Origin: Sarcophilus harrisii
Taxonomy: Eukaryota > Chordata > Mammalia > Dasyuromorphia > Dasyuridae
DNA: 64,000 nucleotides
NCBI RefSeq assembly: GCF_902635505.1
Contig: NC_045431.1
Location: forward strand, 70,172,501-70,236,500
Direction: 5' to 3'
Shown here: piece by piece, positions 24,721 to 36,416 of the stretch
Layout: each line of letters opens with the position of its first letter
Position numbering within the stretch: the stretch's first letter is position 1
The notes under the pieces: model-generated
The model's database searches: none
What the model saw: the letters and a program-made list of their open reading frames with translations, nothing else
What the model was told of the DNA's origin: nothing
Made by a program: the position numbers and the translations under genes

Positions 24721-26501
24721 TATCAAGTACTCACGTACTCATGGGTAGGCTAAGCTAATATAATAAAAATGATAATACTACCTACATTAATCTACTTATT
24801 CAATGCCATACCAGTCAAACTCCCAAGATTATTTTACAGAGCTAGAAAAAATGCAGAGTTCATCTGGAACAACAAAAGGTCAAAAATTTCAAGGGAATTA
24901 ATGAAAAAATGCAAATGAAGGCGACCTAGCTTTATCAAATATAAAACTATATTATAAAGCAGCAGGCATCAAAGCCATTTGGTACTGGCTAAGAAAGAGT
25001 AGTATGATTAGTGGAATAGATTAGGTTCACATGACACAATAGTCAATGACTATAGTAATCTAGTGTTTGATAAACTCAAAGACCCCAGCTTCTGGGATAA
25101 GAATTTATTAATTTGACAAAAATTTGTTGGGAAAATTGGAAATTAATATGGCAGAAACTAGCCATTGACTGACCCACACCTAACACCCTATAGTTGATAT
25201 GGGTTGATAAGTTGAAGTTGATAAAGTTGAAATAGGTTCATGATTTAATCATAAAAAATGATAGAAACAAATCAGAACAACAAGGGATCATCTACCTCTC
25301 AGATCTGTACAGAAGGAAGGAATTTGTGGCCAAAGAAGAATTAGAGTACATTATGGAATACAAAATCAATAATTTTGATTATATTAAGTTATAAAGTTTT
25401 TGTACAAACAAAATCAATGCAGACAAAATTAGAAGGGAAGTAATAAACTGGAGAAAAAATTTTGCATCCAAGGGTTCTGATAAAAGCCTCATTTTTAAAA
25501 TATAGAGAGAATTGACTCAAATTTACAATAGTTCAAGCCATTCTCCAACTGATAAATGGTCAAAGGATATGAACAATTTCCAGAAGAAGAAATTTAAACT
25601 ATTTATAGTCATATGAAAACATGCTCTAAATCATTATTGATTAGAGAAATGCAAATTAAGACAACTCTGAGATACCACTACACACTTCTCAGATTGTTTA
25701 AGAATAAAGGAAAAGATAATGATGGATGTTGGAAGGAATGTGGGAAAACTGGGATACTAATACATTGTTGTTGGAGTTGTAGAACTGATCCAATCATTCT
25801 GAAGAACAATTTAGAACTATGCCCAAATGGCTATCAAATTGTGCATATTCTTTGAATCCAGCAGGGTCTCTACCAGGCTTGTATCCCAAAGAGATCATAA
25901 AGGAGGGTCTTTGTGTGCTAAAATGTTAATAGCAGCCCTTTTTGTATTGGCAAGAAACTAGAAGCTGAGTGGATGCATATCAATTGGAGAATGAATAAGT
26001 TATATGTATGAATGTTATGGAATATTATTGTTCTATAGAGACCTGGAGAGACTTACATGAACTGATACTGAATGAAATGAGCAGAACCAGTAGAACATTG
26101 TACATGGCAACAGTAAGATATGTTGATCAATTTTGACAGACTTGACTCTTTTCAACAAGGAGATGATTCAGGTCAGTTCCAATGGTCTTGTGATGGAGAG
26201 AGCCATCTGCACCCAGAGTAAGGACTGTGGGAACTGAGTGTGAATCACAACATAGCATTTTCACCGTTTTTGTTTGCTTGCTTTTTGTTTTATTTTTTTA
26301 TCTGATTTTTCTTGTCCACCATGATAATTGTGGAAATATGTACAGAAGAATCGCACATGTTTAACATATTGGATTGTTTGCCATGTGGGGGAGGGAGGGG
26401 AAGGGAAAGAAAGGAAAATTTGGAACACAAGATTTTTCAAGGGTCAATGCTGAAAATTGTGTATGCATATGTTTTGAAAATAAACAGCTTTAATAAAAAA
26501 A
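24721..26501 (+). mobile_element. L1 3' segment of the U6-L1 chimera
   Basis: It begins in ORF2 reverse-transcriptase sequence (catgggtaggctaagctaat, also found in the host L1 at about 23199) and runs through the ORF2 C-terminus and 3' UTR to an A-rich tail at about 26490-26501. The whole chimera is flanked by aaatcatgaacaa (24437-24449) and aaatgatgagcaa (26502-26514), an 11/13 target duplication. The host L1 resumes at 26515. Confidence 0.9.
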
Positions 26502-27084
26502 AAATGATGAGCAAACTGATTTTAGAAAGGCCTGGAAAGATTTCCCTGAATGATGCTAAGTGAAACAAGCAGAAACAGGAACACTTTGTAAACAATAACA
26601 GCAAGAATGTGAGATAATCAACTATATAAACATTTGGTTCTTCTCAGTTGTTCATAATCCAAGGCAATCCCAATAAACTTTGGATGGAAAATGCTATCTG
26701 CATCCAGGGAGAATTGTGGATACTGAATGTAAATCAACAAATGTTTTGTTCATTTTTTTCTTTTCTCTTTTTTCTCTCTCATGGTTTTGTGCTTATTTTT
26801 CTCTCCTTCCATGATTCATAAGGAAATGTGTTTAAAAATAAACATATATGTATAACCAGAATTTTTCTTAAAAAATATTGGAAACTAAAAATATAATTAA
26901 TGATCAGTCAGCTATCTTAACCAAGCCCTGGGTGCCTCCAAGGCCTTGAAGGAGAGAACACAAATTTAAAACCTGTGGTGGAATAAGTATGGTGTCCCTT
27001 AGCATCATTTGCCCTTCGGTGAAGACTTCAGTTCCTTGAGTTGTCCTCCATACCAATCTCATGTACTCTGAAGAATCCTCACCT

Positions 27085-27250
27085 GGGATATGGTTGGAAG
27101 AATGCTGGGTTTGGGATCAGAAACAGGAGTTTGAATCTGGACTCTGCCTCTTATGTCATTGCTTTGGATATGTCAGTTAATCTCCCTGAACCTCAGTTCC
27201 TTTATCAGTAGAATGAAAGATTAGACAACATTTGTTGAAGGTCCCTTCCA
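27085..27250 (+). mobile_element. MIR/SINE-type repeat
   Basis: Sense: gtttgaatctggactctgcc and ctgaacctcagttcctttat. Confidence 0.55.
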
Positions 27251-27789
27251 GCCCTAAATCTGTGCTCCCATGAACCCTTTCTGTTCCTGGGAAAGGGCAG
27301 AGAACTGAATACTTCCCTCAAAGTCCCGTGGTTGGTTAACAGAGTCAAGACAGTAGACTCTCCCAGTGTAAAGGGAACAAATATCAAGAGGCTAAAATCC
27401 ATCAAACCCCAGAGTTCACTGGGAAGAAAGAGAAAATTCCTGAATGGGATTGGGGGTGGTGCTGGAGAAGATTAGAGGACTATTGTGTTTTCCAAAGTTA
27501 AATTGTTTTTTGCAATTTAATGTGTGTGTGTGTGAATTAAAATGGGAGTTCTGCTAAAATGAATAAGTTACTGTTTCTTGTCTCTTGAGCTTAGATTGGT
27601 GATTGTGCCTGGCAAAGTAGGCATCTAATAAATGCTTCTTGAGTTAATTTGACGACTCTGAGCTATTTTTTTTGGGAGGAAAAAGCAAAATTCATTTGCA
27701 AGATAATATGTAATTTAATTGTGCAGCTATTTAAAATGATATAAAATGTAGGATACAAGTATTGGTCAATTTGAGCCATTAAAAAAAAA

Positions 27790-27905
27790 AGAACCATGGC
27801 TTTTAGAAATTCAAAAGTGCTTAGAGATGATCAGATCCAACCAACAGTTTTATTTTACAGATGAAGAAACTGAAACCAAGAGAGATCATACCACTTACAA
27901 TGATC
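27790..27905 (-). mobile_element. MIR-type SINE
   Basis: Antisense: cagatccaaccaacagtttt and acagatgaagaaactgaaac. Confidence 0.55.
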
Positions 27906-28044
27906 TTTGTGTAATTTTTGTTGGAGGTACAATGGTATGTGTCTATATGTCATATTTCAGTATTATAATTTGTCTCTGAAGCAGGCGTGCAGGCATCATG
28001 CCTAGGCAACTCATGATGGCTATAGTCTGAAATGCAAGCCTCTG

Positions 28045-28335
28045 TATTCATCCATCCATCCATCTACCCATCCATCCAACCACCCATCCATTCATCCATC
28101 CATCCACCCACCCATCCATCCATCCATCCATCCATCTACCTATCCATCCATCCATCCACCCACCCACCTATCTACCCATCCATCCATCCATCCACCTATC
28201 CATCCATCCATCTACCCACCAATCTACCCATCCATCCATCCATTTATCCATCCATCCACTCATCCATCCATCCATCCATACACCCATCTATCCATCCTTC
28301 ATCCATCCATCCATACACCCATATATCCTTCATCC
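28045..28335. repeat. (CATC)n microsatellite, ~290 bp
   Basis: Imperfect tetranucleotide array of catc with caccc and taccc variants. Reading frames through it (IHPS repeats) are artefacts. Confidence 0.96.
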
Positions 28336-28745
28336 AGAGACATTAAAAAATAGAAAGAAAGGTTGCCTGAGCAAAGTCCTGTTGGTCACATGGCTTAGGC
28401 AAGGCAGCCTTTAAGTCCAGCTCCTGCAAACTTAAAATTGACCTTACTAATTGATAGAGAAGCAGGAGCACATAGAATCGTTAGTCTGGGAGGATGCCTT
28501 TGGCCTACTGTCCGTAGGGAATGAACTTTGAATAATGATTTCCCAGTAGTAGTGAGGAATTTGTGTTCAAGGCAGAGATGAGTCTTTTATTAGCCAGCAC
28601 TGGAGAGGTCAACTAGTTCAATCCCTTTATTTAAAAAAAAATTATTCTGAACATGAACACCAAAAAAAGCATTTCCATACACACAGAACACAAAAGAGGC
28701 TTCTATATGAAACTGTGAATTTCCATTTCATACTGCTTGCTTTAA

Positions 28746-28905
28746 GCATATATATATATATAATATATTTATGTATATATATATATATATGCTATATAAA
28801 ACTCTACTCCATCTCTTTTTATTTTATAGAAAAATTGAGTGCTGGACTTGTGGCCATAGAATGGTTTTTCACTTATTAATTATATATATATATATAATTA
28901 AAATA
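28746..28905. repeat. (TA)n tracts
   Basis: Two TA-rich tracts (28748-28792 and 28880-28902), the second within the palindrome ttaattatatatatatatat. Confidence 0.9.
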
Positions 28906-29309
28906 ATTTTTACTTAATTAGCCACAAACAAGCCATAAAGCTTGGGTCTCGAGTCTTATATGAAAACACACCTAAGGTGACAGAAGGAAAAGTAAACTTT
29001 CTTAGATATAAAACACACATCCTTGCCAGAGAGCCCTAATGCAGGGGCAAATCAGGATTCTCTGGTAAAATGAGAAAGCATAAGAAGTAGGTCCACCAGT
29101 TACAATCTTGTGTACCAATACACACTAAAATTTCATTTTAGCTCATGAAAGGGGTTGGCCAATGTTACAAAAATAGACTGTCAATGTACTTTTTCTTTCT
29201 GGTTCTTCTGAACCAAGGGGAAATGCAATCTAGTTGTAGAACCTAAGAAAATACTTCTAAAGTCTGTGTTTTTATTATTACTTTTGTGTGTGTTTATTCA
29301 GATTATTTC

Positions 29310-29625
29310 CTTTGAGTTGGTGGTGCAATGGATAGAACACTGGACCCGAAGAGGAAGATCTGAGTTCAAATTCAGCCTCAGATACTTACTAACTGTGTAA
29401 CCCTGGTCACACAAGTTATTTTACTTTGTTTGCCTCCATTTTCTCATCTGTAAAATGGTGATAATAGTAGCACAAACCTCCCAGGATTATTGTGAGAATC
29501 AAGTGAGATAATAATTATAAAGACAATCAAGTGAGATAATTGTAAAGAAAATTAAGATAATTGTAAAGCTCTTAGCACAATGCCTGGCACATAGTAAATG
29601 CTACAGAAATGTCTTTGTTATTACT
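29310..29625 (+). mobile_element. tRNA-type SINE with internal small tandem duplication
   Basis: Sense: gtggtgcaatggatagaaca, gagttcaaattcagcctcag and gcacaatgcctggcacatag. aatcaagtgagataat occurs twice at 29498 and 29525. Confidence 0.75.
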
Positions 29626-29684
29626 TTGTGTGTATGTGTGTTTTAATTCTAATTTCTTTGAGTAGGTGATATTGTAATTATGAG

Positions 29685-30665
29685 TCTGGATGCTTCTCAG
29701 ATCTATCTTTTCTGCTATGATCTCACAACTCCAACTGCCTTTCAGATGCCTTGAACTGGATGTCCAGTAGACATCAACTCAACATCTAAAGCATTCTTTC
29801 CCCCTAAATCTTCCCCTCTCCTACCTTCCCTATGACTGTAGGTGCAACACCAGCCTCCCAATCCCTCACACTCACAGCCTATGAGTCAGCCCAGATAACT
29901 CACTATCTCTCACTAGCCACATCCAATCTGCTGTTACAGTGTTTCGTTTTGTGACATCTCTCCAATATGGCCCCTTCTTTCCTTGGATACTGTCACCATC
30001 TTGGTAGGGGGCCCTCATCATCTCCAACTTAAATTATTGTAATAGTTGATAGTATATCTGTCTGCCTAAAGTTATAGTAAATGTCTGCCTCAAGTTTCTC
30101 CCTACCCCATTCTCTATTCAACCACTAAAGTGATCTTCCTAAAGTGCAAGTCATCTGCTCATGTCACCCTCTACCCAATAAACTTTTGGAGTATCATTTG
30201 CCGTTAGGAGTAAATATAAAATCTTCTCATTGACATTCATAGCCCTTCATAACCTAGCCCCCTCCTACCTTCCCAGTCTTCTCAAACCTTATTCCCCAAT
30301 ATATAATCTTTAATCCAGTGACTCTAACCTCCAGGCTGTTCCATGAACAAGACCCTCCATTTCATTCAGCTGTGAATTCTCTCTGGCTGCCCCCATACCT
30401 GGAATGCTCTCTAGGCACTGATCTCCCTGGCTTCCTTTAAGTCCCAAGTAAAATCCTACCTTCTACAGGAAGCCTTCTCCAACCCCTCCTAATCCCCAGT
30501 TGTAATTTATTTTGTACACGGCTTGCTTTGTATATATTTGTTTGCATGTCTTGTCCCCCATTAGACTGTGAGGTCTTTGAGGTCAGGGACTGTCTCCTCT
30601 CTTTATATCTCTAGTACTTAGCATTGTTCTTGACACATAGTAAGTGTTTAATATTTATTAATAAA
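29685..30665 (+). mobile_element. L2 fragment, ~1 kb
   Basis: Long L2 ORF2 C-terminal plus 3' end: ctgcctttcagatgccttga, cttctacaggaagccttctc, gactgtgaggtctttgaggt and a cacatagtaagtgtttaat end. Confidence 0.8.
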
Positions 30666-30869
30666 GAGCCACTGGAATTTGTTGAGTAGGGGAGATCCAA
30701 GCTTTTTCCAAAATCCGTTATGGCAGCTGGAGGATGGACAAGGTGGGGAGAGCCTCACTGTCTTGTCCTGTAAGTACCAACCAGGCTATTGACCACTTCC
30801 TGAGAGAGGCATATATTCTATTTCTTGCCATCATGCCTTTATTCAGGCTGTCCTCCCCCACCCCCTGCA

Positions 30870-31005
30870 GAGTCACCAGCTTGCTTTGTACATATTTGTC
30901 TGCATGTTGTCTCCTGTTAGATTGTAAACTCCTTGAGGGGCAGACATTATTCCTTCTTGTTTCCTCAGCACTTAGAGTAGGCACTTAATAAATGTTTACT
31001 GATTG
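30870..31005 (+). mobile_element. L2 3' end, second copy
   Basis: gcttgctttgtacatatttg, gattgtaaactccttgaggg and gcacttaataaatgtttact repeat the end of the neighbouring L2. Confidence 0.65.
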
Positions 31006-31230
31006 TCTGAGTTCAAATCCAGTCTCAGATACTTCTTAACCGTGTGACCCTGTAAGTCATTTAAGCTCAGGCTTCCTTAGTTTCCTCAAAAATAAAAATG
31101 AGAATAATACCACTCACCTCACAGGGCTGTTGTCAGGATCACATGAGAATATTTGTAAAGTGTTTATCATGGTGCCGGGCACATAGTAGGTGACTCATAA
31201 ATGGTTGTTCCTTTCCTCCTCTCAGCATGC
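31005..31230 (+). mobile_element. tRNA-type SINE, 5'-shortened
   Basis: Sense: gagttcaaatccagtctcag, cctcacagggctgttgtcag and gccgggcacatagtaggtga. Confidence 0.65.
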
Positions 31231-31261
31231 CATAAACAGTATGCATAATATATAATTTGTA

Positions 31262-31630
31262 TTTTACAGAAGCAGCTAGGTACTGTGGTCCTAGACTCAT
31301 AAGGCCCTAAGTTCAAATCCAGCCTCAGATAGGCAAGTCCACAACTTGTTTGCCTCAGTTTCCTCATCTGTTAAATAGAGATACCGCTTCACTTCCAGAG
31401 TTATTGTGAGGATCCAATAAGATACTTATAAAGCTCTTAGCACAGTGAATAGCACACAGTTAAGTGCTATGTAAATGCTTGCTATTTATTATTATTGATA
31501 GTAAAAATGAGGCTATCAGAAACCAGTAAGACACTCGTCAAGCTCTTAGCATAGCACATAGTAGGTGCTGTGTAAATACTTGTTATTTATTATTATTGAT
31601 AGTAGAAATGAAGCTATCAGAAACCAAAAT
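31262..31630 (+). mobile_element. tRNA-type SINE with duplicated tail
   Basis: Sense: agcagctaggtactgtggtc, gttcaaatccagcctcagat and gtttcctcatctgttaaata; the tail is duplicated at 31431-31630. Confidence 0.7.
31431..31630. repeat. 109-bp tandem duplication of a SINE tail
   Basis: aagctcttagca..atttattattattgatagta..gctatcagaaacc occurs at 31431-31539 and again at 31540-31630 with modest divergence. Confidence 0.85.
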
Positions 31631-32084
31631 TAGTCTATGGCCCAAGTGAAAGTGACTGGTCTAAAGCATCAGTGATCAGCTAAGCTATAAACCTCCTGCC
31701 TTGCATTTCACAGCACCACACAATGCCCTGTGGTAGGGCCAAAGACAACCAGAGACCGTCAAAGTTCCTGTTGTGGACCATGGCCCACAGGTATAGAGCT
31801 CTCCACTGAGGGAGCCCTCTCCAAACATCGTTCAAGGCTGACTTTAGAGCCTCCAACCCTGTCCTCTCATCATAGAGATAAGGGGGGTTGAGAGGGAGGT
31901 AAAGTCTTGTGGATAAGCCACAGAGGCAGCTGCAGCCATGAGACTTGAACAACTTCCCCAGATTTTTTGACTCCAAAGCCAGAGTCTAATGTTCCCTGCC
32001 CCCCTCCACATCAGACCTAAATCTGCCTCTTTAGGGTGCCTGTCTTTTGCTAATTCTACCTATTGAGGTTACATAGAACACGAT

Positions 32085-32255
32085 TGATTATGCCTTAGCA
32101 CAAGAGCCTTCAAGTGCTTGAAAACAGCCATCGTGACCTTCGCACCCAAATCTTCTCTTCCAGGCTACACAACCCCTGTTCATCCAACTGCTGGGAGGAT
32201 CTTCATTCCCCTGGCTGCCCTTCTCTGGTCCACCCCCAGCTTATGCTTGAGGTCC
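32085..32255 (-). mobile_element. CR1/L3 fragment
   Basis: Antisense; ccttcaagtgcttgaaaaca, cttctcttccaggctacaca and tggctgcccttctctggtc match CR1/L3 order. Confidence 0.55.
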
Positions 32256-32634
32256 AGTCTTGTACTTTGCAGTGTGTTTTAATGTACATGATCTCATTTG
32301 AGAAAATGATTCATTTTGGAAATGGAAATATTTACATGATTTGCTTAACCGAAGCAGTTTGACAAGTAGAGGACAAAATTAGATATAACTGTGCTTCTAA
32401 GTCAAGACTAGTCAAAAATGAATGTTTTCTCCTGTTTTCCTGAGAGTGATCAGCAAACCTGGATTTGTCAGCACTATCTCAGATTCATAGTATTCTAAGA
32501 TATGTTTCTTAAAAAGCTGCCAGTGTGATCCACTGGTTTTCCATCTGTGTAATATGGCAGCTGGGTAGTCCTCCAATTTCTGTTCTATTTTTTCCCCCCA
32601 AGTGTATGATACTACAGCTTGAATTTACCTGTTG

Positions 32635-32765
32635 TTTAGTTATTTTCAGCCATGTCTCAATTCTCTGGGACCCTGTTTGGGGTTTTCTTGGTAAAGATAG
32701 TGGTTTGCCATTTCCTTCTCCAGCTCATTTTATAAATGAGGAAACAGAAGGTCAAGAAGATTCTG
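32635..32765 (-). mobile_element. tRNA-type SINE with RTE-like tail, partial
   Basis: Antisense: gtttggggttttcttggtaa and ttgccatttccttctccagc, then a shortened core. Confidence 0.7.
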
Positions 32766-32849
32766 ATTCCAAAGCTAACAATTTGATTCTAAATCCAACA
32801 CCTACATGGTCACTACACTCCGTCTATACTACCTTTACGATGTCACAAT

Positions 32850-33185
32850 GGCTCATTTGTGCTTTGTTTTTGAAGAGGACCATTGACATTAAGAGGTGAT
32901 GAACTTGCTCATGAATCAGATTTAAGTGAGGCAGAATTGCACAAAGAAATCATCTTCCTAAGTCATCAAAAGCCAGTGTCAAGCCAATAAACAAGACAAC
33001 TGGCAATGTGTTGGATGATTTTGCCATCTTGGATGTCTGACCAAGCTCTAAACGCTCCCCCACACCCGTTTCAGCACCTTTCGTGGCTGTTGGAAAAATC
33101 TGCCTATTCTGCTGGGGGAAGTCTTCACGTGCTTGGGGTAGACATCCTTTTAATTCACAGATAGCTTTTGAAATCTAGTTAACTT
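32850..33185 (-). mobile_element. RTE-like LINE/SINE 3' fragment
   Basis: Antisense, beginning tgtttttgaagaggaccatt and including taagtgaggcagaattgcac and ggggaagtcttcacgtgctt. Confidence 0.5.
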
Positions 33186-33189
33186 CAGC

Positions 33190-33739
33190 CTGGTTTAGCT
33201 CATTTGCTGAGATGGTCTATCAATCAGGATGCAGTGTATTGTGGTATCAAGGAAAGAGCTCAGGCTTCAGACTCAGAATCCTTCTAGGCTAGACCTCAGA
33301 TTATCGGTTATGGCAGGGGATTCACAGAATAACCCCTATCTATTATGGGGAGAAAGGAGAGGGAGGAAAAAGGGGAATGGAGGGGTGTTTATGAGCCAGA
33401 TAATGTGTTTACATGCTCTATGAAATTTAGGAAATTTTAAATTTCGGAATAGGAAAATTAAGAAATTTACTTAAGTGCTTTAGGAATTTTAGGACATTTT
33501 CACTTTTGGAATTAGCAAAATTAATGAACTTTTCAGATCCCTAAAACATGACATTTTGGTATATTAAAAATTGTGAAATTTTAACAATGTATTTTTTTTA
33601 GGTGCTGGACAGTGACGTCAACCCCCTTATTTTGGGACCAGATAGTCTTCTAGCTTTAAATCTTTGATTTCCTACTTCTTTCAAGTAACTGAAAAGTTTC
33701 AAGTCAAGGATTACAGCCTCAGAAAGAAAAAAGGAGCCA
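33190..33739. other. Gap between repeats and the ZNF827 3' end
   Basis: 33420-33600 is an A/T-rich run of degenerate gaaatttaggaaatttt-type copies. Otherwise nothing was recognised. Confidence 0.5.
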
Positions 33740-33765
33740 GAGTATATAGCCAACCATTTTTTAAT
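33735..33765 (-). terminator. Candidate distal poly(A) site of ZNF827
   Basis: On the minus strand ATTAAA occurs at 33765-33760, followed by AAATGGTTGG and a T-rich stretch near 33700-33725 that could serve as the downstream element. Two AATAAA hexamers lie upstream in the transcript at 34251-34246 and 35235-35230 and may give shorter forms. Confidence 0.45.
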
Positions 33766-36298
33766 TAGAGTATATTGTACTTCCAAACTGGATACACTAT
33801 AAATTGGCAATGCAACATAAGATGCAACGTAGGAATATACCAGTTACTGTCAAAATGACCCTGTACAGCCTTAAAATGCAAAAAGCTTTATACAATACAA
33901 ATTTTCAGTAATGTACACAAACCTTGACAGCGTGATCTTTTGAACATAATACAAGTTAAAAAAGGACCAAAGGAAGAAAGAAAGTGCTGAGAACTTTAAC
34001 TGCATTACCGTATGGAAAAATAAGTTAGCCTTCATCAAAGAATGCATAGTGAAAACAGGGATGACGTTACTTGGTGGTTGGATTCCTCCCAAAATGTTAG
34101 TGTTTTTTGTTTTCTGAATTTTTCTTTTTTAAATAGGGAAAGGACTCTGCGTGGGGACACAGCCTTCCCTGAGCTTCAAAATGCAAACCAATTCATGGGG
34201 ACGGCTCATCTAGGTGAATCCTGAAAATTCCTGTAAATACTCTCCTTTATTAACAACAACAACAATAATAATAATATAAAAAAAAAAACCAAAGAAACTC
34301 CAAACACACCTTTTTTTTTTTTTTTTTTTTCTCACTCAGAAAACTTTTATAATTTATCAGAAAGGGGAGGGGGGAATCTTTCCAAAGTGCTAAACAAAGT
34401 TGCCCAATTACATCAAGCGTGACTAGGCCATTCAAAAAATACGGGTTCCGTGGCAAACAGAGAAATGCATGGCATTTGAGTGTTGAGGTTGTCTCGTTCC
34501 CCTCGAGCTCCGCTCCAGCTCTGCCTCTTGGCCCGACTTCCTATTGCACGGCCGGGTCCGGTTGGACCTGCTCCTAATGCTCCTAGCCGGTCAGGTCTCC
34601 CCTTCTCAGGGTGCCCCTGTCAGGCTGGTAAGGTGATCTGGAAAGGTCCCGGGCCCGGCCCGGCCCTCTCTCCTTAGCCTTTGCTACCGAACGGGGTCAC
34701 TTTGAAAGCAGACTATTGCCCAGTGGCAAATTCTCCTCCATTACATGGGGAATTCAAAGAATTGCTTCTTAAAAATAAGGCTTCCTCCACCTTCCCCCCA
34801 CCCCTGAGCCCACCCCCACCCAGCCCCTGCCCCAGCTGCCCCGGGATTTCTTGGAGTGTATGTACTGCATCTTTGACTGAGAAACACTGCCATGGCAAGG
34901 CCTCCAATGGCTACTTGCTAAGAGCAAAACTCTGAGGAACAATGGTGGGGGGAGACTGGGAGAAGCAGACAGGAGCCTCCACCTGCTCACCTTCTGCGGC
35001 CCTCCCTCCTGCCCCGTCTGCCCTTCTCCTTAGTGTAAACAGGCTCCTCTAGTGCACAGAACAGGCTTTTCCCCCTGTGGGGCTGGAACATGCCTGCCAG
35101 GGGGTGGGGAAAGGTAAGGGACTGGGGAAGATTAGACAGTACAGTCATCTGGCTTCTTCTAGAACTGTACCAAGCTCAAAGTGGCATTCAGTCAAGGGAA
35201 TTGCCTGGAGGAAGAAAAATCAGAGCTACTTTATTTTTCCTGGTGAACAGATGAAAACAAACAAACAAACAAATAAACAAACCCAAACCAAGTCCCACTT
35301 CTAGGCTAGCACACGGTGGGAAAACAGCAACACAATAAGAAAGCATCCCTCCTGTACACCAGCTCCTTTCAAGAGATAAATAATATATATATATATAGAT
35401 ATAAAAATTCATTTTGTAGACTTCCCATTACTATACAAAGCACATTTCTTTTCTGCTCTTTAGGCCTGTTTCACACTGGAAATCCTGTTGTCTTAAAAAT
35501 ACAAAAAGCAATGAAAAGACTCAGCCAAAGATTCTTTTTTTTTTTTTTTTTTTTAAATCACCCGTTGCCTTCCCAGATCAACAAAGGGTTCCTCAACCAA
35601 TCCACGTCTGCTTCTTGCTACAATAAAGTGCTGCGTAGAAGGTGTCATTTTAATGACCACAAAATAAGAGCTTTAAATAAGTCTAAAGTGAGCTTCCTAG
35701 TAGGGCTCGGCCTACCAGGCGTTGACGAAATGGGATACAGTTCTAACGCGGAGGAGAATGGAGGGCGAGCCAGGAAACTCTGCACATACAGCCGAGACCT
35801 TTTCTGTGTGGGTTTGCTGGGGGTGGGGGCGGGGCGGGGCGTAGAACCGAACAGTATGTTCCAACAGCACCTTTTGTTGTGTCTTTATAAAGAAATTGTA
35901 ACGTAGCTTTCTAACCCACAGTCTCCGTTCCAGGTCCATTTTTCCCCTTTCCTTTCCTTTTTTTTCCCCTCAGATCAGAAACACAAGCTAGTGCAAGTCT
36001 AAAGCACTGTGCAAACCTGCCATTTTTTAGTCTGAGCATTTATACCCAGAATGTATCCGAACCCCATGGACTCCCCGTGGCTGGTTATAACCAACATCCC
36101 GTTTTTTACTCCTATTAATGGTTCCTGCAAACAAAAAGACAACCGCGGCCTGAGGGGGGATGGATCTGATTGGCCCTTTCCAAAAGCGGCCCTCGGGCGC
36201 CCTTCCCGGAAAGAGTGTGCGCAGGCGTGTGCGTGTGCGTGTGCGTGCACGCGGGGGGGGGCCACCGGCGAGGGGAGCTGTTCCTTCCCAATGGAGGC

Positions 36299-36340
36299 CC
36301 GATCCCCTGACCTTCCCGCCGGCGAAGGTCAGGGGATCGG
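36299..36340. repeat. Perfect 17-bp inverted repeat with 8-base loop
   Basis: Arms 36299-36315 (ccgatcccctgaccttc) and 36324-36340 are exact reverse complements around the loop ccgccggc. In the ZNF827 3' UTR RNA this would form a very stable GC-rich hairpin. Confidence 0.95.
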
Positions 36341-36416
36341 ACGCGGGGTTCTGTCAGAAATCTCAGGCAATCCGCAAGGGACGCGTCGGCCCTTCGGCGG
36401 CTCGAGGCTCCCGTCG

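Larger units (their letters stand above)
18624..26894 (+). mobile_element. Full-length decayed L1 with 13-bp target-site duplication
   Basis: The element is bounded by the identical 13-mer aattaatgatcag at 18611-18623 and 26895-26907, the second just after an A-rich tail. Parts in order: a 5' UTR-like GC-richer segment (18624-19110), ORF1 remains (about 19120-20130), ORF2 endonuclease and reverse-transcriptase remains (20730-24430), and the 3' end (26515-26894). It is interrupted by a SINE (~21490-21655) and by a U6-L1 chimera (24450-26501). Both ORFs carry many stops and frameshifts, so it is inactive. Confidence 0.88.

Noticed and set aside
28032-28346. IHPS-repeat protein
   Set aside because: Translation of a CATC microsatellite.
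1-33700. A neighbouring gene such as C4orf51 expected beyond the ZNF827 3' end from human gene order
   Set aside because: No reading in this stretch could be matched to it; the open frames are short and mostly inside repeats.
35316-35906. 196-codon plus-strand open reading frame
   Set aside because: Antisense to the ZNF827 3' UTR, runs through a poly-T tract as polyphenylalanine, no domain.
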